64,000 bases of DNA from Cupriavidus sp. EM10 (GCF_018729255.1 NZ_CP076060.1:2728001-2792000), one strand, 5' to 3'; counted from the first letter of the stretch, positions 1 through 9,491 are shown. A program made the numbers and translations. Notes: generated from the letters alone by a model not told the origin.

Positions 1-308
1 TCTCCATCCTCGAGGCGATGCGGGCCGGTCTTCCGGTGATCGCGTCCGATCTGCCCGGCATCCGGGAGCAACTCGACAATGGCGACGGCTGCCTGGTGCC
101 AGACAATAACGTTGCAACACTCGCCAGTGCGATCCGCAAGGTTGCGGCGTCGCCCGAGCTTCGCAGCACGCTAGGCGCGCGCGCGCGCGCCCGTTGGGCA
201 CAGGACTTCCGCCTTGACAGGATGGCAGACGCAACCTGGCAAATCTATCAGGATGTACTGGCCGGGGACCCATCCGATGTTCACGCTGCAGGCAGCGAGG
301 GGGCCTGA
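1..308 (+). CDS. Glycosyltransferase, GT4-like, C-terminal fragment (5' end outside window)
   Basis: Only about the last 100 residues lie in the window. The frame is open from base 3 and reads SILEAMRAGLPVIAS, the donor-sugar-binding E-A-M-x-x-G-x-P-V motif near the end of GT-B fold, family-4 glycosyltransferases. A short helical tail follows. The enzyme would add a sugar from a nucleotide donor to a lipid-linked polysaccharide intermediate on the cytoplasmic face. The stop at 306-308 is one base before the GTG start of the next gene, so the two are probably translated together. Donor and acceptor cannot be told from this fragment. Confidence 0.85.
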   Translation, partial: SILEAMRAGLPVIASDLPGIREQLDNGDGCLVPDNNVATLASAIRKVAASPELRSTLGARARARWAQDFRLDRMADATWQIYQDVLAGDPSDVHAAGSEGA

Positions 309-309
309 C

Positions 310-1626
310 GTGAGCCTTGCGAAACTTCCCAGGCGCCTGCGCGATGCCTCAGGCACCGCGACCTCCGAAACGGTGCGCCGCGCAAGCAGGATGCTTGGCT
401 GGGCGATGCTAGGCCTGATCCTATTCGGTCTCAACCTGATCCTCGCGGAAGGCCTGCGGCACGCAGACATCGCCACCTACGTATTTACTCGGACGATGGC
501 GTGGTCGATCCTGCCGTACCTGTGTACGTTCGTCCTCCTGCACCGCTCGCTGCATCTGCCTTCGATCGAGGGCAACAGCCTCGTCGGCGTGGCGGCCACG
601 CTGCCATTCGCAGTGCTGCTGCTGGCCTTTGCCGCGTTCCATATCGAGTATTCGCGCGGCGCGCTGCTGCTCGGCTACCTCACGACGCTTGCGTGGAGCG
701 GCTTCGGCTACCGGCGCTTTGTGCAGAACTACGTGCCTGTCTTCGGTTATACCGATCCGCGTGCATATGCCCAGCTCCAGGGCATCCTGTCGATGCCGGG
801 CGCGTCGGCACCGAGCGCAATGCGCTTGCTGCTGATCCGCTCAATCGAGGAGGCGGCGGATTGCGATGGCCTGATGCTCGACCGCAACGCCACGGCGGAC
901 CCCGAGCGTACACGCGCGTTGGCACGCTTCAAACTCGGACACGTGCGCATGTATTCTGTTGAGCGCGTCGGCGAGATGCTGACCGGGCGCGTGGGCCTTG
1001 CGCATATCGATGAGAACTTCCTCGACGACTACGCTCGGCATTACCTGTATGGCTTCATCAAGCGCGTAATCGATATGGCGGCGGTGCTGTGCCTCGCGCC
1101 GCTCGTGCTGCCCGCCGCGTTACTGACCGCGCTGGCCATCCGCATCGAATCGCCGGGGCCCGTGCTGTTCCACCAGATACGCGTAGGCCGATTCGGGACG
1201 ACCTTCACGATGCTCAAATTCCGCAGTATGGCCGTGCAGAGCGACGCCCCCGCGCAGTTCGCGGCGCGTCACGATGCGCGCGTCACCCGGGTCGGGCGTG
1301 TCATCCGCAAGTATCGCCTCGACGAACTGCCTCAACTCTGGAACGTGCTGTTGGCCGACATGAGCCTGATCGGCCCGCGGCCAGAACAGGTGCCAATGGT
1401 CGACAAGTTCTCGGAGACCATTGCCTATTACCCGTACCGCCACCTCGTGCGGCCCGGCTTGTCGGGGTGGGCGCAGGTGCAGCAGGGATATGTGGGCAGC
1501 CACGAGGAAACGATCACCAAGCTCAGCTACGACCTCTATTACGTCAAGCATTGCTCGTTCGCACTCGACCTGCTGATTGCGGTCAAGACGGTGCGAACGC
1601 TGCTGACGGGATATGGGGCACGTTGA
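310..1626 (+). CDS. Undecaprenyl-phosphate sugar phosphotransferase, large WbaP/WcaJ-like type
   Basis: This enzyme would start a polysaccharide repeat unit by moving a sugar-1-phosphate onto undecaprenyl phosphate. The first ~100 residues hold several hydrophobic segments. The phosphoglycosyltransferase domain covers about residues 250-438, with the membrane re-entrant helix followed by FHQIRVGR, LKFRSM, DELPQLWNVL and GPRPEQ, the conserved motifs of the family. I chose GTG at 310 because it follows the previous stop directly and has GAGGGGG about seven bases upstream; ATG at 280 is the alternative. The stop overlaps the next ATG (TGATG at 1624-1628). A second, smaller initiating transferase sits at 14921-15481, which suggests two separate polysaccharides. 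Confidence 0.88.
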   Translation: MSLAKLPRRLRDASGTATSETVRRASRMLGWAMLGLILFGLNLILAEGLRHADIATYVFTRTMAWSILPYLCTFVLLHRSLHLPSIEGNSLVGVAATLPFAVLLLAFAAFHIEYSRGALLLGYLTTLAWSGFGYRRFVQNYVPVFGYTDPRAYAQLQGILSMPGASAPSAMRLLLIRSIEEAADCDGLMLDRNATADPERTRALARFKLGHVRMYSVERVGEMLTGRVGLAHIDENFLDDYARHYLYGFIKRVIDMAAVLCLAPLVLPAALLTALAIRIESPGPVLFHQIRVGRFGTTFTMLKFRSMAVQSDAPAQFAARHDARVTRVGRVIRKYRLDELPQLWNVLLADMSLIGPRPEQVPMVDKFSETIAYYPYRHLVRPGLSGWAQVQQGYVGSHEETITKLSYDLYYVKHCSFALDLLIAVKTVRTLLTGYGAR

Positions 1627-2791
1627 TGGCGGCAGCACACCCAATGCGCATTCTGCTCCTCGCCACTGGCCTTAAGCTCGGAGGTGCGGAGCATCAGATA
1701 GCCGCGCTGGCCGGCGCGTTTCGCGCTCTGGGCCATGCAGTGGCCATCGTTAGCCTGTCTCCGGGGCGCGAGATCGACGTACCCCCCAACGTCGAGGTGA
1801 TCGAACTCGCGATGCGCAAAACGTCCGCCGGCTTTCTTCGCGCGCTGTGGCAAGCCCGGGCGTTCGTGCGCGCATGGCGGCCCGACGTCATTCATGCGCA
1901 TATGGTCCACGCCAATTTGTTCGCGCGTGTGCTAACGCGCATCGTGCGCTGTCCGCCGCTAGTCTGCACCGCACACAGCTATTACGAGGGCGGCCGGACG
2001 CGCATGCTCGCTTACCGGCTGACCGACCGCTGGTGCTCCCTGACCACGCACGTCAGCGAGGCCGGCTGCAAAAACATGATCGCCGCGGGCGCTGTGCCCG
2101 CAACGCGGATCGTGGTCATGCCGAACGGCATCGATATCGGGCGCTTTCGCTACAACGCGGAACGTCGCGCGACGACGCGCGCAAGCCTTGGCATCGATGA
2201 TGCGACGCCGCTGCTCATGCACGTGGGCCGGCTCGTACCTGCGAAGGCGCAGCATCTGCTGATCGATGCCTTTGCAAGGCTCGACGGCATGGGCGACCGG
2301 GCGTGGCTCATCGGTAACAGCAAGCATGCACGCCTGCTGATCGCCGGCGGCGGCCCGCTCGCCGACGCGCTCGCCGCGCAGATCCACACACGCGCCCTGG
2401 ACGCCCACGTGCAACTCCTCGGCCCCGCCACGACATCCCCGCTCTGCTTGACGCCGCGGACGCCTTTACACTCTCATCGGACATTGAAGGGTCCCCGCTG
2501 GTACTAGCCGAAGCACTGGCGACCGGCTGCCCCGTCGTCTCCACCGACGCCCCTGGCGTCCGAGAGATCGTCGGCGACCTTGGCACCATCGTCCCCCGGG
2601 GCAACACTGAAGAACTCGCCAAGGCCATCGCAAAAACGCTCGCCGAAGGCAGAGGCACGCCCCAAGTACAGGCCGCCCGCCGCGACCACATCCACACAAT
2701 CTGCGCCCTCGACACCGTCGCCCATCGCTGGCTGACGTGCTATGCCACGCTTCGCGCGGCGGCAGGCAATACCCGGCTGGAGACCGCATGA
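1626..2791 (+). CDS. Glycosyltransferase GT4-like, interrupted by a -1 frameshift
   Basis: The N-terminal half starts MAAAHPMRILLLATGLKLGG, with the GG-A-E loop of GT-B enzymes, and runs to about 2420. The matching C-terminal half lies in the next frame and contains DIEGSPLVLAEALATGCPVV, the family-4 donor-binding motif. Adding one C to the CCCC run at 2423-2426 joins the halves into about 388 residues. The repaired frame ends at TGA 2789-2791, which overlaps the ATG at 2788 of the flippase in an ATGA junction; this strongly suggests that the repaired frame is the biological one. As deposited, the product would be cut short soon after the run. Sugar specificity is unknown. Confidence 0.82.
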
Positions 2792-4064
2792 GACAACGCG
2801 TGGCGCCCAATCTCGCCTGGATTCTGTTGGAACGCGGCATGCAGGTCAGCATCGGCATCGTCGTCGTGGCGATCCTTGCGCGCGCGCTCGGCCCAGTGGG
2901 CTTTGCCCATTTCCAGTATGCGCAGTCATTGGTGCTGATCGCAGCTTCGTTCGCGCTCGTGTGCGGCGCCGAGGTCGTGGTGCCGCGCCTGGTGACGGCC
3001 TCCGCCCCCACGCCGAGGCGGCGCGCCATGCCCTGCTCGCGCATGCGTTCGTGCTCCGATTCGTGGGCGGCGTCATTGGCTACCTGCTCATGCTCGGATA
3101 TCTCTATGCCACGTCACCTGACGCCGAGATCTGGCACGCGGCACTGCTGCTCGGCATCGCCATCCTGCTGCGCGAACCGTTCGGCGTGGTCTCCGCATGG
3201 ATGCAGGCACGCACGCACAGCCGGCCCGGCGTTCTGTTCAACACGGCAGCGCTCGGCACCAAAGCCGCACTCGTCGGCGCATTGTTCCTGTTCGGTGTGC
3301 GCGAAGTCAGCGGCTATGCAGCCGCTTTTGCGATCGAGGCCGTGGTGTTGGCGGCGATGCAGATGCTCTACTTCCGGCTGCGCATGTGCGAACACTGCGC
3401 CGGTGGCCTGTCGGGCGTCGATTGGCAGCGATCGCGCCTACATGAACTCCTGACAAGCGGCGCGCTCTTCTGGGCCAGCTTCATGCTGATGATGGGTGCC
3501 CGCCGCGTGGACCAGCTTGTGCTGCAACAGGCGGTATCGGCTGCGGACTTCGGCGCGTATGCGGCCTGCATGCAAGTCGTCGACAATTTCACGATCCTCG
3601 CGAGCGTGCTTGCCGCCGGCCTCGCCCCCGCATACGTCTATTCGCGCGGCAACCTTGCTGAGGCACGCACAAACATTGGCCACGTCGCCTTGGCCCTCAC
3701 CACTGCGGGCCTCGTTGGCGGCGTAGTGATTGCCGCGTGCGCACCGTGGATCGTGCATCTGCTGTACGGCCATGCGTTCGCGCCGACTATCGCGCTGCTT
3801 CGCGCGGCCGCCCTCCTCTCCGCGCTCGTCTTCGCTGACGTCGGCCTCACGCTGCTGGCTGTTCGCCTGCGCCGTCCCGACTGGATCGCCATCAAATGGC
3901 TGGCCGTGTTCGTCGTCACGCTACTGTTCGACCTCGTCATCGTGCCACGCTACGGTAGCTGGGGCGCCATCGCGGGCTACGGCCTCGGCAACGCGGTTGC
4001 CACGCTCGTCGGCGTGGCACTATGGTGGCGCTGCCGCCCCACGACGAGCGTGGTGACACCATGA
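2788..4064 (+). CDS. Wzx-like polysaccharide flippase, interrupted by a -1 frameshift
   Basis: This is a very hydrophobic protein of about 425 residues with many predicted membrane spans, of the MOP/Wzx oligosaccharide flippase type, which moves undecaprenyl-linked repeat units to the periplasm. The N-terminus (MRQRVAPNLAWILLERGMQ) is in one frame, and from about codon 75 the sequence continues in the neighbouring frame. One extra C in the C-run near 3006-3010 restores a single reading frame. The start forms an ATGA overlap with the preceding glycosyltransferase, and the stop forms another with the next gene at 4061. It is the first of two Wzx-like proteins in the window; the other is at 19449-20777. 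Confidence 0.82.
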
Positions 4065-5164
4065 CGCGACTGCCGACAGTCTGCTTTCTCACCGGCACCC
4101 TCAATGCGTTCGCGGGCGCCGAGCGAATGACGGCCGTCATCGCCAACGGACTGGCCGAGCGCGGCTATCGCGTATTCGTCCTGAGCATGTACGACCACTA
4201 CAGCGTGTTTCCGCTACACCAGAACGTGGCACATCACGCGATGTTCGACGCGCGGCCATCTTTCAAGCGCGCCTATCTGGCGACGGTGCTCGGCATTCGA
4301 CGCTTCCTGCGCACGCATGAGATCGATGTGCTTGTCGAGGTGGATACGATGCTCACGCTGTTCACAGTGCCTGCGACAATTGGAACGGGCGTCAGGCGCG
4401 TGGGTTGGGAGCATTGTCACTTCGACGAGGATCTTGGGCGGCCGGTGCGGCGGGTGGCACGGCGCATTGCGGCGCTTACGAATCATGCGATCGTAGTACT
4501 GACGGAGCGCGATCGCGAGCAATGGCGGCAGGCACTGAGCCCACGCGCACCGGTGAGCGTAATCGGCAATTCGCTGCCGTTCACCTTCCCCGAAATCCCA
4601 GCGTCACGCGAAGGCACGACCGTGCTTGCGGTAGGGCGGCTCGTACCGGCAAAGGGCTTCGATGTCCTGATCGCCGCATGGGAGTTCGTATCGCGGCAGT
4701 TTCCTGACTGGCGTCTACGGATCGTCGGCGAGGGCGAGGAGCGCGGCCGGCTGGAAGCGCTGATCCGCGCAGCCGGTTCGGCGCGAATCGAACTTCCCGG
4801 CGCCCACGCCCGTGTCGCCGAGGATTACCTCGGCGCATCGGTCTTCTGCCTGAGTTCGCGGTATGAAGGGTTTGGCCTCGTGTTGCTGGAGGCCATGGCG
4901 TTCGGGCTACCCGTCGTGTCCACAGATTGCCAGACGGGACCAAAGAGCATCGTCCACGATGGCGTCAACGGACTGAGCGTACCTGTCGGCGACGCGCGTG
5001 CGCTGGCGGAGGCACTGATCCGACTGATGCGGGACGCCAAGCTCTCCGCGACTCTGGCGAAGCAGGCGCGCGAGCACGCTCGTTTGTACCGGGTCGAGGT
5101 CGCGATCGATCAATGGACCGGCCTGCTGCGGGCAGCCAGTCGCGACGAACATCGCAATTGCTAG
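4061..5164 (+). CDS. Glycosyltransferase family 4
   Basis: This is a complete 367-residue GT-B enzyme. Near the N-terminus is the acceptor-side loop NAFAGAERM. The C-terminal domain has VGRLVPAKGFDVLI, then RIVGEGEERGRLE, then SSRYEGFGLVLLEAMAFGLPVV, which is the E-x7-E nucleotide-sugar motif of family 4. The start is ATG at 4061, overlapping the TGA of the flippase; the longer frame from 4022 runs back into that gene and was rejected. It is the last gene of the plus-strand cluster. Its stop TAG shares the tetramer CTAG (5161-5164) with the stop of the convergent transaminase. The linkage formed is not predictable from sequence alone. Confidence 0.88.
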   Translation: MTRLPTVCFLTGTLNAFAGAERMTAVIANGLAERGYRVFVLSMYDHYSVFPLHQNVAHHAMFDARPSFKRAYLATVLGIRRFLRTHEIDVLVEVDTMLTLFTVPATIGTGVRRVGWEHCHFDEDLGRPVRRVARRIAALTNHAIVVLTERDREQWRQALSPRAPVSVIGNSLPFTFPEIPASREGTTVLAVGRLVPAKGFDVLIAAWEFVSRQFPDWRLRIVGEGEERGRLEALIRAAGSARIELPGAHARVAEDYLGASVFCLSSRYEGFGLVLLEAMAFGLPVVSTDCQTGPKSIVHDGVNGLSVPVGDARALAEALIRLMRDAKLSATLAKQAREHARLYRVEVAIDQWTGLLRAASRDEHRNC

Positions 5165-6315
5165 CGAGCGCGTGCCTGCCCCGCACACAAAGCGCGTGCT
5201 AGCACCTCGACCACCTCGTCCTGTTCCGTGCTCGACAGCCCGACCCAGAGCGGCAGGCGAATGAGTCGCTCCGAGGAACTTGTAGTGACACTCATGTCGC
5301 CATGGACACGACCGAGCCGACGGCCGGCCGGCGCATCGTGCAGTGGGACGTAGTGGAAGATGGCGCCGATACCGACGGCCTTGAATGTCGCGAGCACTGG
5401 CTGACGATCGATCTCGGGCGCGAGCAATACGTAATACATATGCGCATTGTGCTGGCACTCCGCGGGGATGACCGGACGCCGCAGCAACCCCTCGGCTTCC
5501 AATGGCTGGATCAGTGCGTCATACCGCTGCCAGATCCTCAGGCGTGCTTCGGTGATGGTATCTGCGTAGTCGAATTGCGCGGACAGAAACGCCGCGATCA
5601 GCTCACCTGGAAGGAAAGACGACCCCTTGTCCTGCCACGTGTACTTGTCGACCTCGCCGCGGAAGAAACGATCACGGTCCGTGCCCTTCTCGCGGATGAT
5701 CTCGGCCTTCTCGGCGTAGGTGGCATCCTTTAGCAGCAGGCTCCCGCCCTCGCCCGAGATGACATTCTTGGTTTCGTGGAAACTGTACGCGCCGATGTCG
5801 CCAATAGCACCCAGGGCGCGCCCTTTGTAGGTCGCCATGACGCCCTGTGCCGCGTCTTCCACCACCCTGAGGCCATGGCGTTCGGCGATGGCCAGGATGG
5901 CATCCATCTCGCACGCCACACCCGCATAATGCACCACGACGATCGCGCGCGTGAGGGGCGTGATGGCCGCCTCTATCAAGTCCTCGGCGATATTGAGTGT
6001 ATCGGCGCGAACATCGACGAACACCGGTACAGCGCCACGCAGCACGAACGCGTTCGCGGTCGAGACGAACGTATAGGACGGCATAATAACTTCATCGCCC
6101 GGAGCGATATCAAGCAGCAGCGCTGCCATCTCCAGCGCGGCGGTGCAGGAATGCGTGAGCAGCGCCCGACGGCAACCCGTGCGCTGCTCGATCCAGGCAT
6201 GACACTGATCCGTGAAGGGCCCGTCGCCAGCCAGGCGCCCGTTCTGGTTCGCCGCGGCGATATTGAGCAACTCCTTGCCCGTCATGTACGGCTTGTTAAA
6301 GGGAATTCGCATCAT
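5161..6315 (-). CDS. rffA: dTDP-4-amino-4,6-dideoxygalactose transaminase, RffA/WecE-like
   Basis: This is a fold-type I PLP aminotransferase of the DegT/DnrJ/EryC1 sugar family, 384 residues. Throughout its length it resembles my memory of enterobacterial RffA/WecE: DGPFT, LLTHSCTAALEMAALLLDI, EVIMPSYTFVSTANAFVLRG and VVEDAAQGVMATYKGRALG. The PLP lysine is K183 in SFHETKN, with D154 as the pyridine-binding acidic residue. The known family reaction converts dTDP-4-keto-6-deoxyglucose and glutamate to dTDP-Fuc4N; the keto sugar would come from RmlB (25742-24681). The start is ATG at 6315, overlapping the methyltransferase stop in an ATGA junction. The reading as Fuc4N rather than its C4 epimer is inferred from similarity. 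Confidence 0.87.
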   Translation of the reverse strand: MMRIPFNKPYMTGKELLNIAAANQNGRLAGDGPFTDQCHAWIEQRTGCRRALLTHSCTAALEMAALLLDIAPGDEVIMPSYTFVSTANAFVLRGAVPVFVDVRADTLNIAEDLIEAAITPLTRAIVVVHYAGVACEMDAILAIAERHGLRVVEDAAQGVMATYKGRALGAIGDIGAYSFHETKNVISGEGGSLLLKDATYAEKAEIIREKGTDRDRFFRGEVDKYTWQDKGSSFLPGELIAAFLSAQFDYADTITEARLRIWQRYDALIQPLEAEGLLRRPVIPAECQHNAHMYYVLLAPEIDRQPVLATFKAVGIGAIFHYVPLHDAPAGRRLGRVHGDMSVTTSSSERLIRLPLWVGLSSTEQDEVVEVLARALCAGQARAR

Positions 6316-7190
6316 GTTTTCTTTCCTACGACGAGCCTTGACCCGCCCCACTTCAAATCGATGCCGGCGCGGATGAGGAGGAAATCTATCGACAGCATTG
6401 CCTCGAACGTGGCATTCAGCCATCTCGGCAGCCGCAGTTCCGCAGCGTCCGACATGGCATCCGCGCCCGTGGTCGCTGAACGCTTGAAAAGTCGGGACAC
6501 GTACATCAGCGGGAGCAAGGTGCTCACGAACGAAGTACTGCGCGCCACCTTGAAGCCTGCCTCGCGCAGCTTGTCCTCGAGATCTCTAGCGGCATAGCGC
6601 CTCACGTGACATGCCCGATCATCGACCGGACTCCATAACCACGCGTGCTGGGGCACCGTCAGGAGCACCGTACCGCCGGGCTTCAGCGCCTCAAACATCT
6701 GCCGCAGCACCGCCCGGTCGTCTTCGATGTGCTCCAGCACATCGAAGGCTCCCATCACGTCGAACTCCTCCACGAAAGGGATGCGGCGCGCATCCATCTG
6801 CATAAACTCGATAGCGGGAAGCCGTGCACGCGCGACGGCGAGTCCAGCCGTGAATATTTCACTACCATGCAAAGTGGCACCCGGATAACGCGCGGCCACA
6901 CCGGACAATACGTATCCCGTCCCGCAACCAATCTCCATCAGCGAGGAAAAATTTCGGCAATATTTGCCAAGCGCCCACAGAATCAGGCTGTTGCGCACGC
7001 GAAACCAGAAGTTGCCCGCCTCTACCGGCGCCAGCTCCGCAAAATGCTCAGGGTCGAACCCGCTATTCGCCTCGGCGAGTTCGGGCGCGTACATCGCCAC
7101 GCCATCCCGCTCTGGAGGGCGTTGTTGGCATGCAGGACATGCGACGTTGCGTCCCCCGTGAACCGACCCGCATTCAAGACATCGTTTCAA
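6312..7190 (-). CDS. SAM-dependent methyltransferase with N-terminal zinc ribbon
   Basis: This class I methyltransferase has the SAM-binding motif MEIGCGTGYVLSG about a third of the way in, an acidic-loop region, then GAFDVLEHIEDD and LKPGGTVLLTVPQ, as in UbiE/COQ5-like enzymes. The first ~30 residues carry two Cys pairs, C-L-E-C and C-P-A-C, which look like a small zinc ribbon, a layout seen in sugar methyltransferases of polysaccharide loci. I chose TTG at 7190 because it overlaps the GtrA stop (TTGA) and has AGAGAGG six bases upstream; GTG at 7202 is possible. Position between GtrA and the transaminase suggests it methylates the amino sugar or the finished chain. The target is unknown. Confidence 0.75.
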   Translation of the reverse strand: MKRCLECGSVHGGRNVACPACQQRPPERDGVAMYAPELAEANSGFDPEHFAELAPVEAGNFWFRVRNSLILWALGKYCRNFSSLMEIGCGTGYVLSGVAARYPGATLHGSEIFTAGLAVARARLPAIEFMQMDARRIPFVEEFDVMGAFDVLEHIEDDRAVLRQMFEALKPGGTVLLTVPQHAWLWSPVDDRACHVRRYAARDLEDKLREAGFKVARSTSFVSTLLPLMYVSRLFKRSATTGADAMSDAAELRLPRWLNATFEAMLSIDFLLIRAGIDLKWGGSRLVVGKKT

Positions 7191-7633
7191 CGGCAACCTC
7201 TCTTGCACGCCAGTGGCGATGGCGATGGAAACACAAAATACCGGAACATAATAAACAAGAAGGCGGCCACTACGACGATAGCGACTGCCTGCACCCATTC
7301 ATGTCGCAGACCGAGACGATCGTGGAACAGCCACATCATGCCGAGGTTCAGTCCGTAGCCCATGCCATGTGCAACGAGATAGCGGAGAAGCGTTGGCAGG
7401 ACACGGTCACGATGCGCGAACGTCCAGTGTCGGTTGGCCAAAAAGCCAATACTGGCGCCCATGGCGTACGAGACGGCGATGGCTTGGCGTGGCAGCATTC
7501 CCTGTGCCGTGATCAGCAAGTACATGGCGTACACGGCTGCATTGGTACCGATGCCAACGACGCCATAGCGGATCACCTGGCGCATGGCAGTTGCCGCAAC
7601 GCCGGCGACTTCAGCTTCCCGGTTTCCCATCAT
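7187..7633 (-). CDS. GtrA-family small membrane protein, putative flippase
   Basis: This is a 148-residue protein with four hydrophobic segments and the GtrA/DPMS signature: RYGVVGIGTNAAVYAMYLL in the first span and FLANRHWTFAHRD between the second and third. GtrA proteins are thought to flip undecaprenyl-phosphate-linked monosaccharides to the periplasm for O-antigen modification. ATG at 7633 overlaps the formyltransferase stop (ATGA), and its own stop overlaps the methyltransferase start. The nearby ArnC/GtrB-like transferase at 8517-9491 is the expected partner that loads the lipid. GtrA-family flippase activity is generally accepted but has rarely been shown directly. Confidence 0.85.
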   Translation of the reverse strand: MMGNREAEVAGVAATAMRQVIRYGVVGIGTNAAVYAMYLLITAQGMLPRQAIAVSYAMGASIGFLANRHWTFAHRDRVLPTLLRYLVAHGMGYGLNLGMMWLFHDRLGLRHEWVQAVAIVVVAAFLFIMFRYFVFPSPSPLACKRGCR

Positions 7634-8520
7634 TCGAACCTGCTGCGAAACGACTTGAGCGGCAACAGCGAGACGCCCTGATCGTCCGTCACGTCCATCA
7701 ACCTGAGCAATCCGCTTCCGCAAACGACCACCGGGTGCGTGCCCTGAACGAATATTACCTTGCCGTACGCGCGGTTCTCGATTCGCACGTCATCCAGAGG
7801 TTCCGCCCCGTGAATACGCACAATTTTCTCCTTGAGCCGCGCAGAGGCCCCACGGTATGGCGCGCCGACGCATCGGATAAAGTGAGCGATATCGTCGGCC
7901 GATGCCGACCAGTTCACTCGGTAGTCGTCCTCGTCGCGCCACAGGCTGTAGCTCGCCATGCTCTCGTCCTGAGGCTCGCCCACCGTCACCGTGCCCGCCT
8001 CCAATGCATCGAGCAATTCGACGACGAGATCCGCATACACCATGGACATGGCATCGATCACGTCCCCAATGCGGGCCGGATAGCTGACAGCCAACGGCTT
8101 CTGCATCAGGATGTTGCCGCGATCGTACTCCCGGGCGCCCAACAGCGCCGTCGCACCCACCGCCGGTTCACGGTTCAGCATGGCGTTGACTAGAGGTGCA
8201 AATCCGCGATAGCGGGGCAGCAACGCGTCGTGAAAGACGATCAGCCGATGCTCAGGCACGTTTGTCACGAGCCAGCGCCAGCCAGCCGCGACGACATAGT
8301 CGGCGCCCGCCATGGCAGGTGCGGCCTGGCCACGCGCGATGTACGGGAGGCCATGCCGCTCGCAATAGGCGATGATCTCGTCGCCATGGTCATCGTCGAC
8401 GCCGGGATCCGCACCAACGACACAGCAGACGATTACCGCACGGCTGCGCTCCTTGACGGCGCGAAGGACAGCGTAGCCCTTGGTGCCGAGCAGAAGCAGG
8501 CCGATCGTCGGGGCGGTCAC
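7630..8520 (-). CDS. Sugar-nucleotide N-formyltransferase-like protein
   Basis: This 296-residue protein has the formyl_trans_N fold. The loop HDALLPRYRGFAPLV carries the catalytic-type His (H97) and is followed by the D-x-G signature in EYDRGN (D133). In methionyl-tRNA and ArnA formyltransferases the loop reads N-x-H; here the residue two before H97 is Val, so one of the three usual catalytic residues is absent or replaced. The start is GTG at 8520, overlapping the stop of the upstream transferase (GTGA). Between an RffA-like transaminase and an ArnC-like transferase, the likely role is N10-formyl-THF-dependent formylation of dTDP-Fuc4N or a related amino sugar. The C-terminal ~90 residues are less typical. 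Confidence 0.7.
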   Translation of the reverse strand: MTAPTIGLLLLGTKGYAVLRAVKERSRAVIVCCVVGADPGVDDDHGDEIIAYCERHGLPYIARGQAAPAMAGADYVVAAGWRWLVTNVPEHRLIVFHDALLPRYRGFAPLVNAMLNREPAVGATALLGAREYDRGNILMQKPLAVSYPARIGDVIDAMSMVYADLVVELLDALEAGTVTVGEPQDESMASYSLWRDEDDYRVNWSASADDIAHFIRCVGAPYRGASARLKEKIVRIHGAEPLDDVRIENRAYGKVIFVQGTHPVVVCGSGLLRLMDVTDDQGVSLLPLKSFRSRFE

Positions 8521-9491
8521 GGCGTTGCAACCGGAGGCTTTGCGCCATTCGGTTCCCGAGCCGGTGCAAAGGTCGTCTTGTCGATGATGTATAGAGGGCG
8601 CTTCTTCGTCTCGTCGAAGGTCTTGCCCAGATAGATGCCGATAATCCCGAGAATCGATATGATGATTCCGCCAATGAAGTACAGCGAGATGATGAGGCTA
8701 TTCCAGCCCGGGATAGGTGAGCCAAAAATCAGCGCGTGGCAGAGGATAAAAGTGCCGTAGCAGAATGCAAGCGAGGCCATGACGAATCCGAGCTTGACCG
8801 CAATACGCAGCGGCTTGTCCGAATAGGCAATGATCGTATCCGTCGCGAGCTTGACGAGCCTGGCCATGGTGTATGTCGATCGGCCTTCGTAGCGCGCGCC
8901 ATGCACAACGTCGATGCTCGCGGTGCGGAACCCCATCCACTGCATCAGACCGCCGAAAAACCGCAATTGCTCGCGCATGCCGCGGAAGTTCTCCACGACT
9001 TTGCGCGACATGATGCGAAAGTTGCCGCTGTCTCCGTCGTAATCGATGTCAGCCAGATAACTGAATAGCTTGTAGAACAACCGCGACGTCGTGCGCTTGA
9101 GCCAGGGATCGTTGCGCGGCCCGCGGCCTGCGAGGACAACGTCATACCCTTCTTGTGCTTTGGCATAGAGCCGGGGAATTTCCTCGGGACGATCCTGCAG
9201 GTCACAATCCATGACGACCACCCAGTCGCCCCTGCAATGATCAAGACCTGCCGTAATGCCGTAGTGCTGGCCGAAATTTCTGCTGAACGTGATGCCGCGC
9301 ACTCGCGGGTCCGCGCTGGCAAGCCGCTCAATGACCTGCCACGATGCATCGCCGCCGCAATCCTCGACCAGTACGAGCTCGAATTCCGAAGTGATCGGCT
9401 CCAGCGCCTCACAAAGCAGGCGATAGAGTTCGCCCAGGCTGTTCTCAGCCTTGTATACGGGGACTACGATGGAAATATGCGGATCTACCAT
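8517..9491 (-). CDS. GT2 polyprenyl-phosphate glycosyltransferase, ArnC/GtrB-like
   Basis: This 324-residue protein has an N-terminal GT-A domain (ISIVVPVYKAENSL, then VMDCDLQDRPE, a DxD-type metal site) and two C-terminal membrane spans (about residues 230-290). This layout is typical of ArnC, GtrB and dolichol-phosphate-mannose-synthase-like enzymes, which move one sugar to undecaprenyl phosphate at the cytoplasmic face. RSTYTMARLVKLATD before the membrane part is also typical. It is followed by a formyltransferase and GtrA, mirroring the logic of the Ara4N pathway (formylate, load on lipid, flip). The start is ATG at 9491, 63 bases after the upstream membrane protein. Confidence 0.87.
   Translation of the reverse strand: MVDPHISIVVPVYKAENSLGELYRLLCEALEPITSEFELVLVEDCGGDASWQVIERLASADPRVRGITFSRNFGQHYGITAGLDHCRGDWVVVMDCDLQDRPEEIPRLYAKAQEGYDVVLAGRGPRNDPWLKRTTSRLFYKLFSYLADIDYDGDSGNFRIMSRKVVENFRGMREQLRFFGGLMQWMGFRTASIDVVHGARYEGRSTYTMARLVKLATDTIIAYSDKPLRIAVKLGFVMASLAFCYGTFILCHALIFGSPIPGWNSLIISLYFIGGIIISILGIIGIYLGKTFDETKKRPLYIIDKTTFAPAREPNGAKPPVATP

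Noticed and set aside
2423..2426. Reading the glycosyltransferase and other shifted genes as pseudogenes
   Set aside because: The same single G/C-loss error recurs in eleven genes, some essential or central, and repair restores exact junctions with neighbours.
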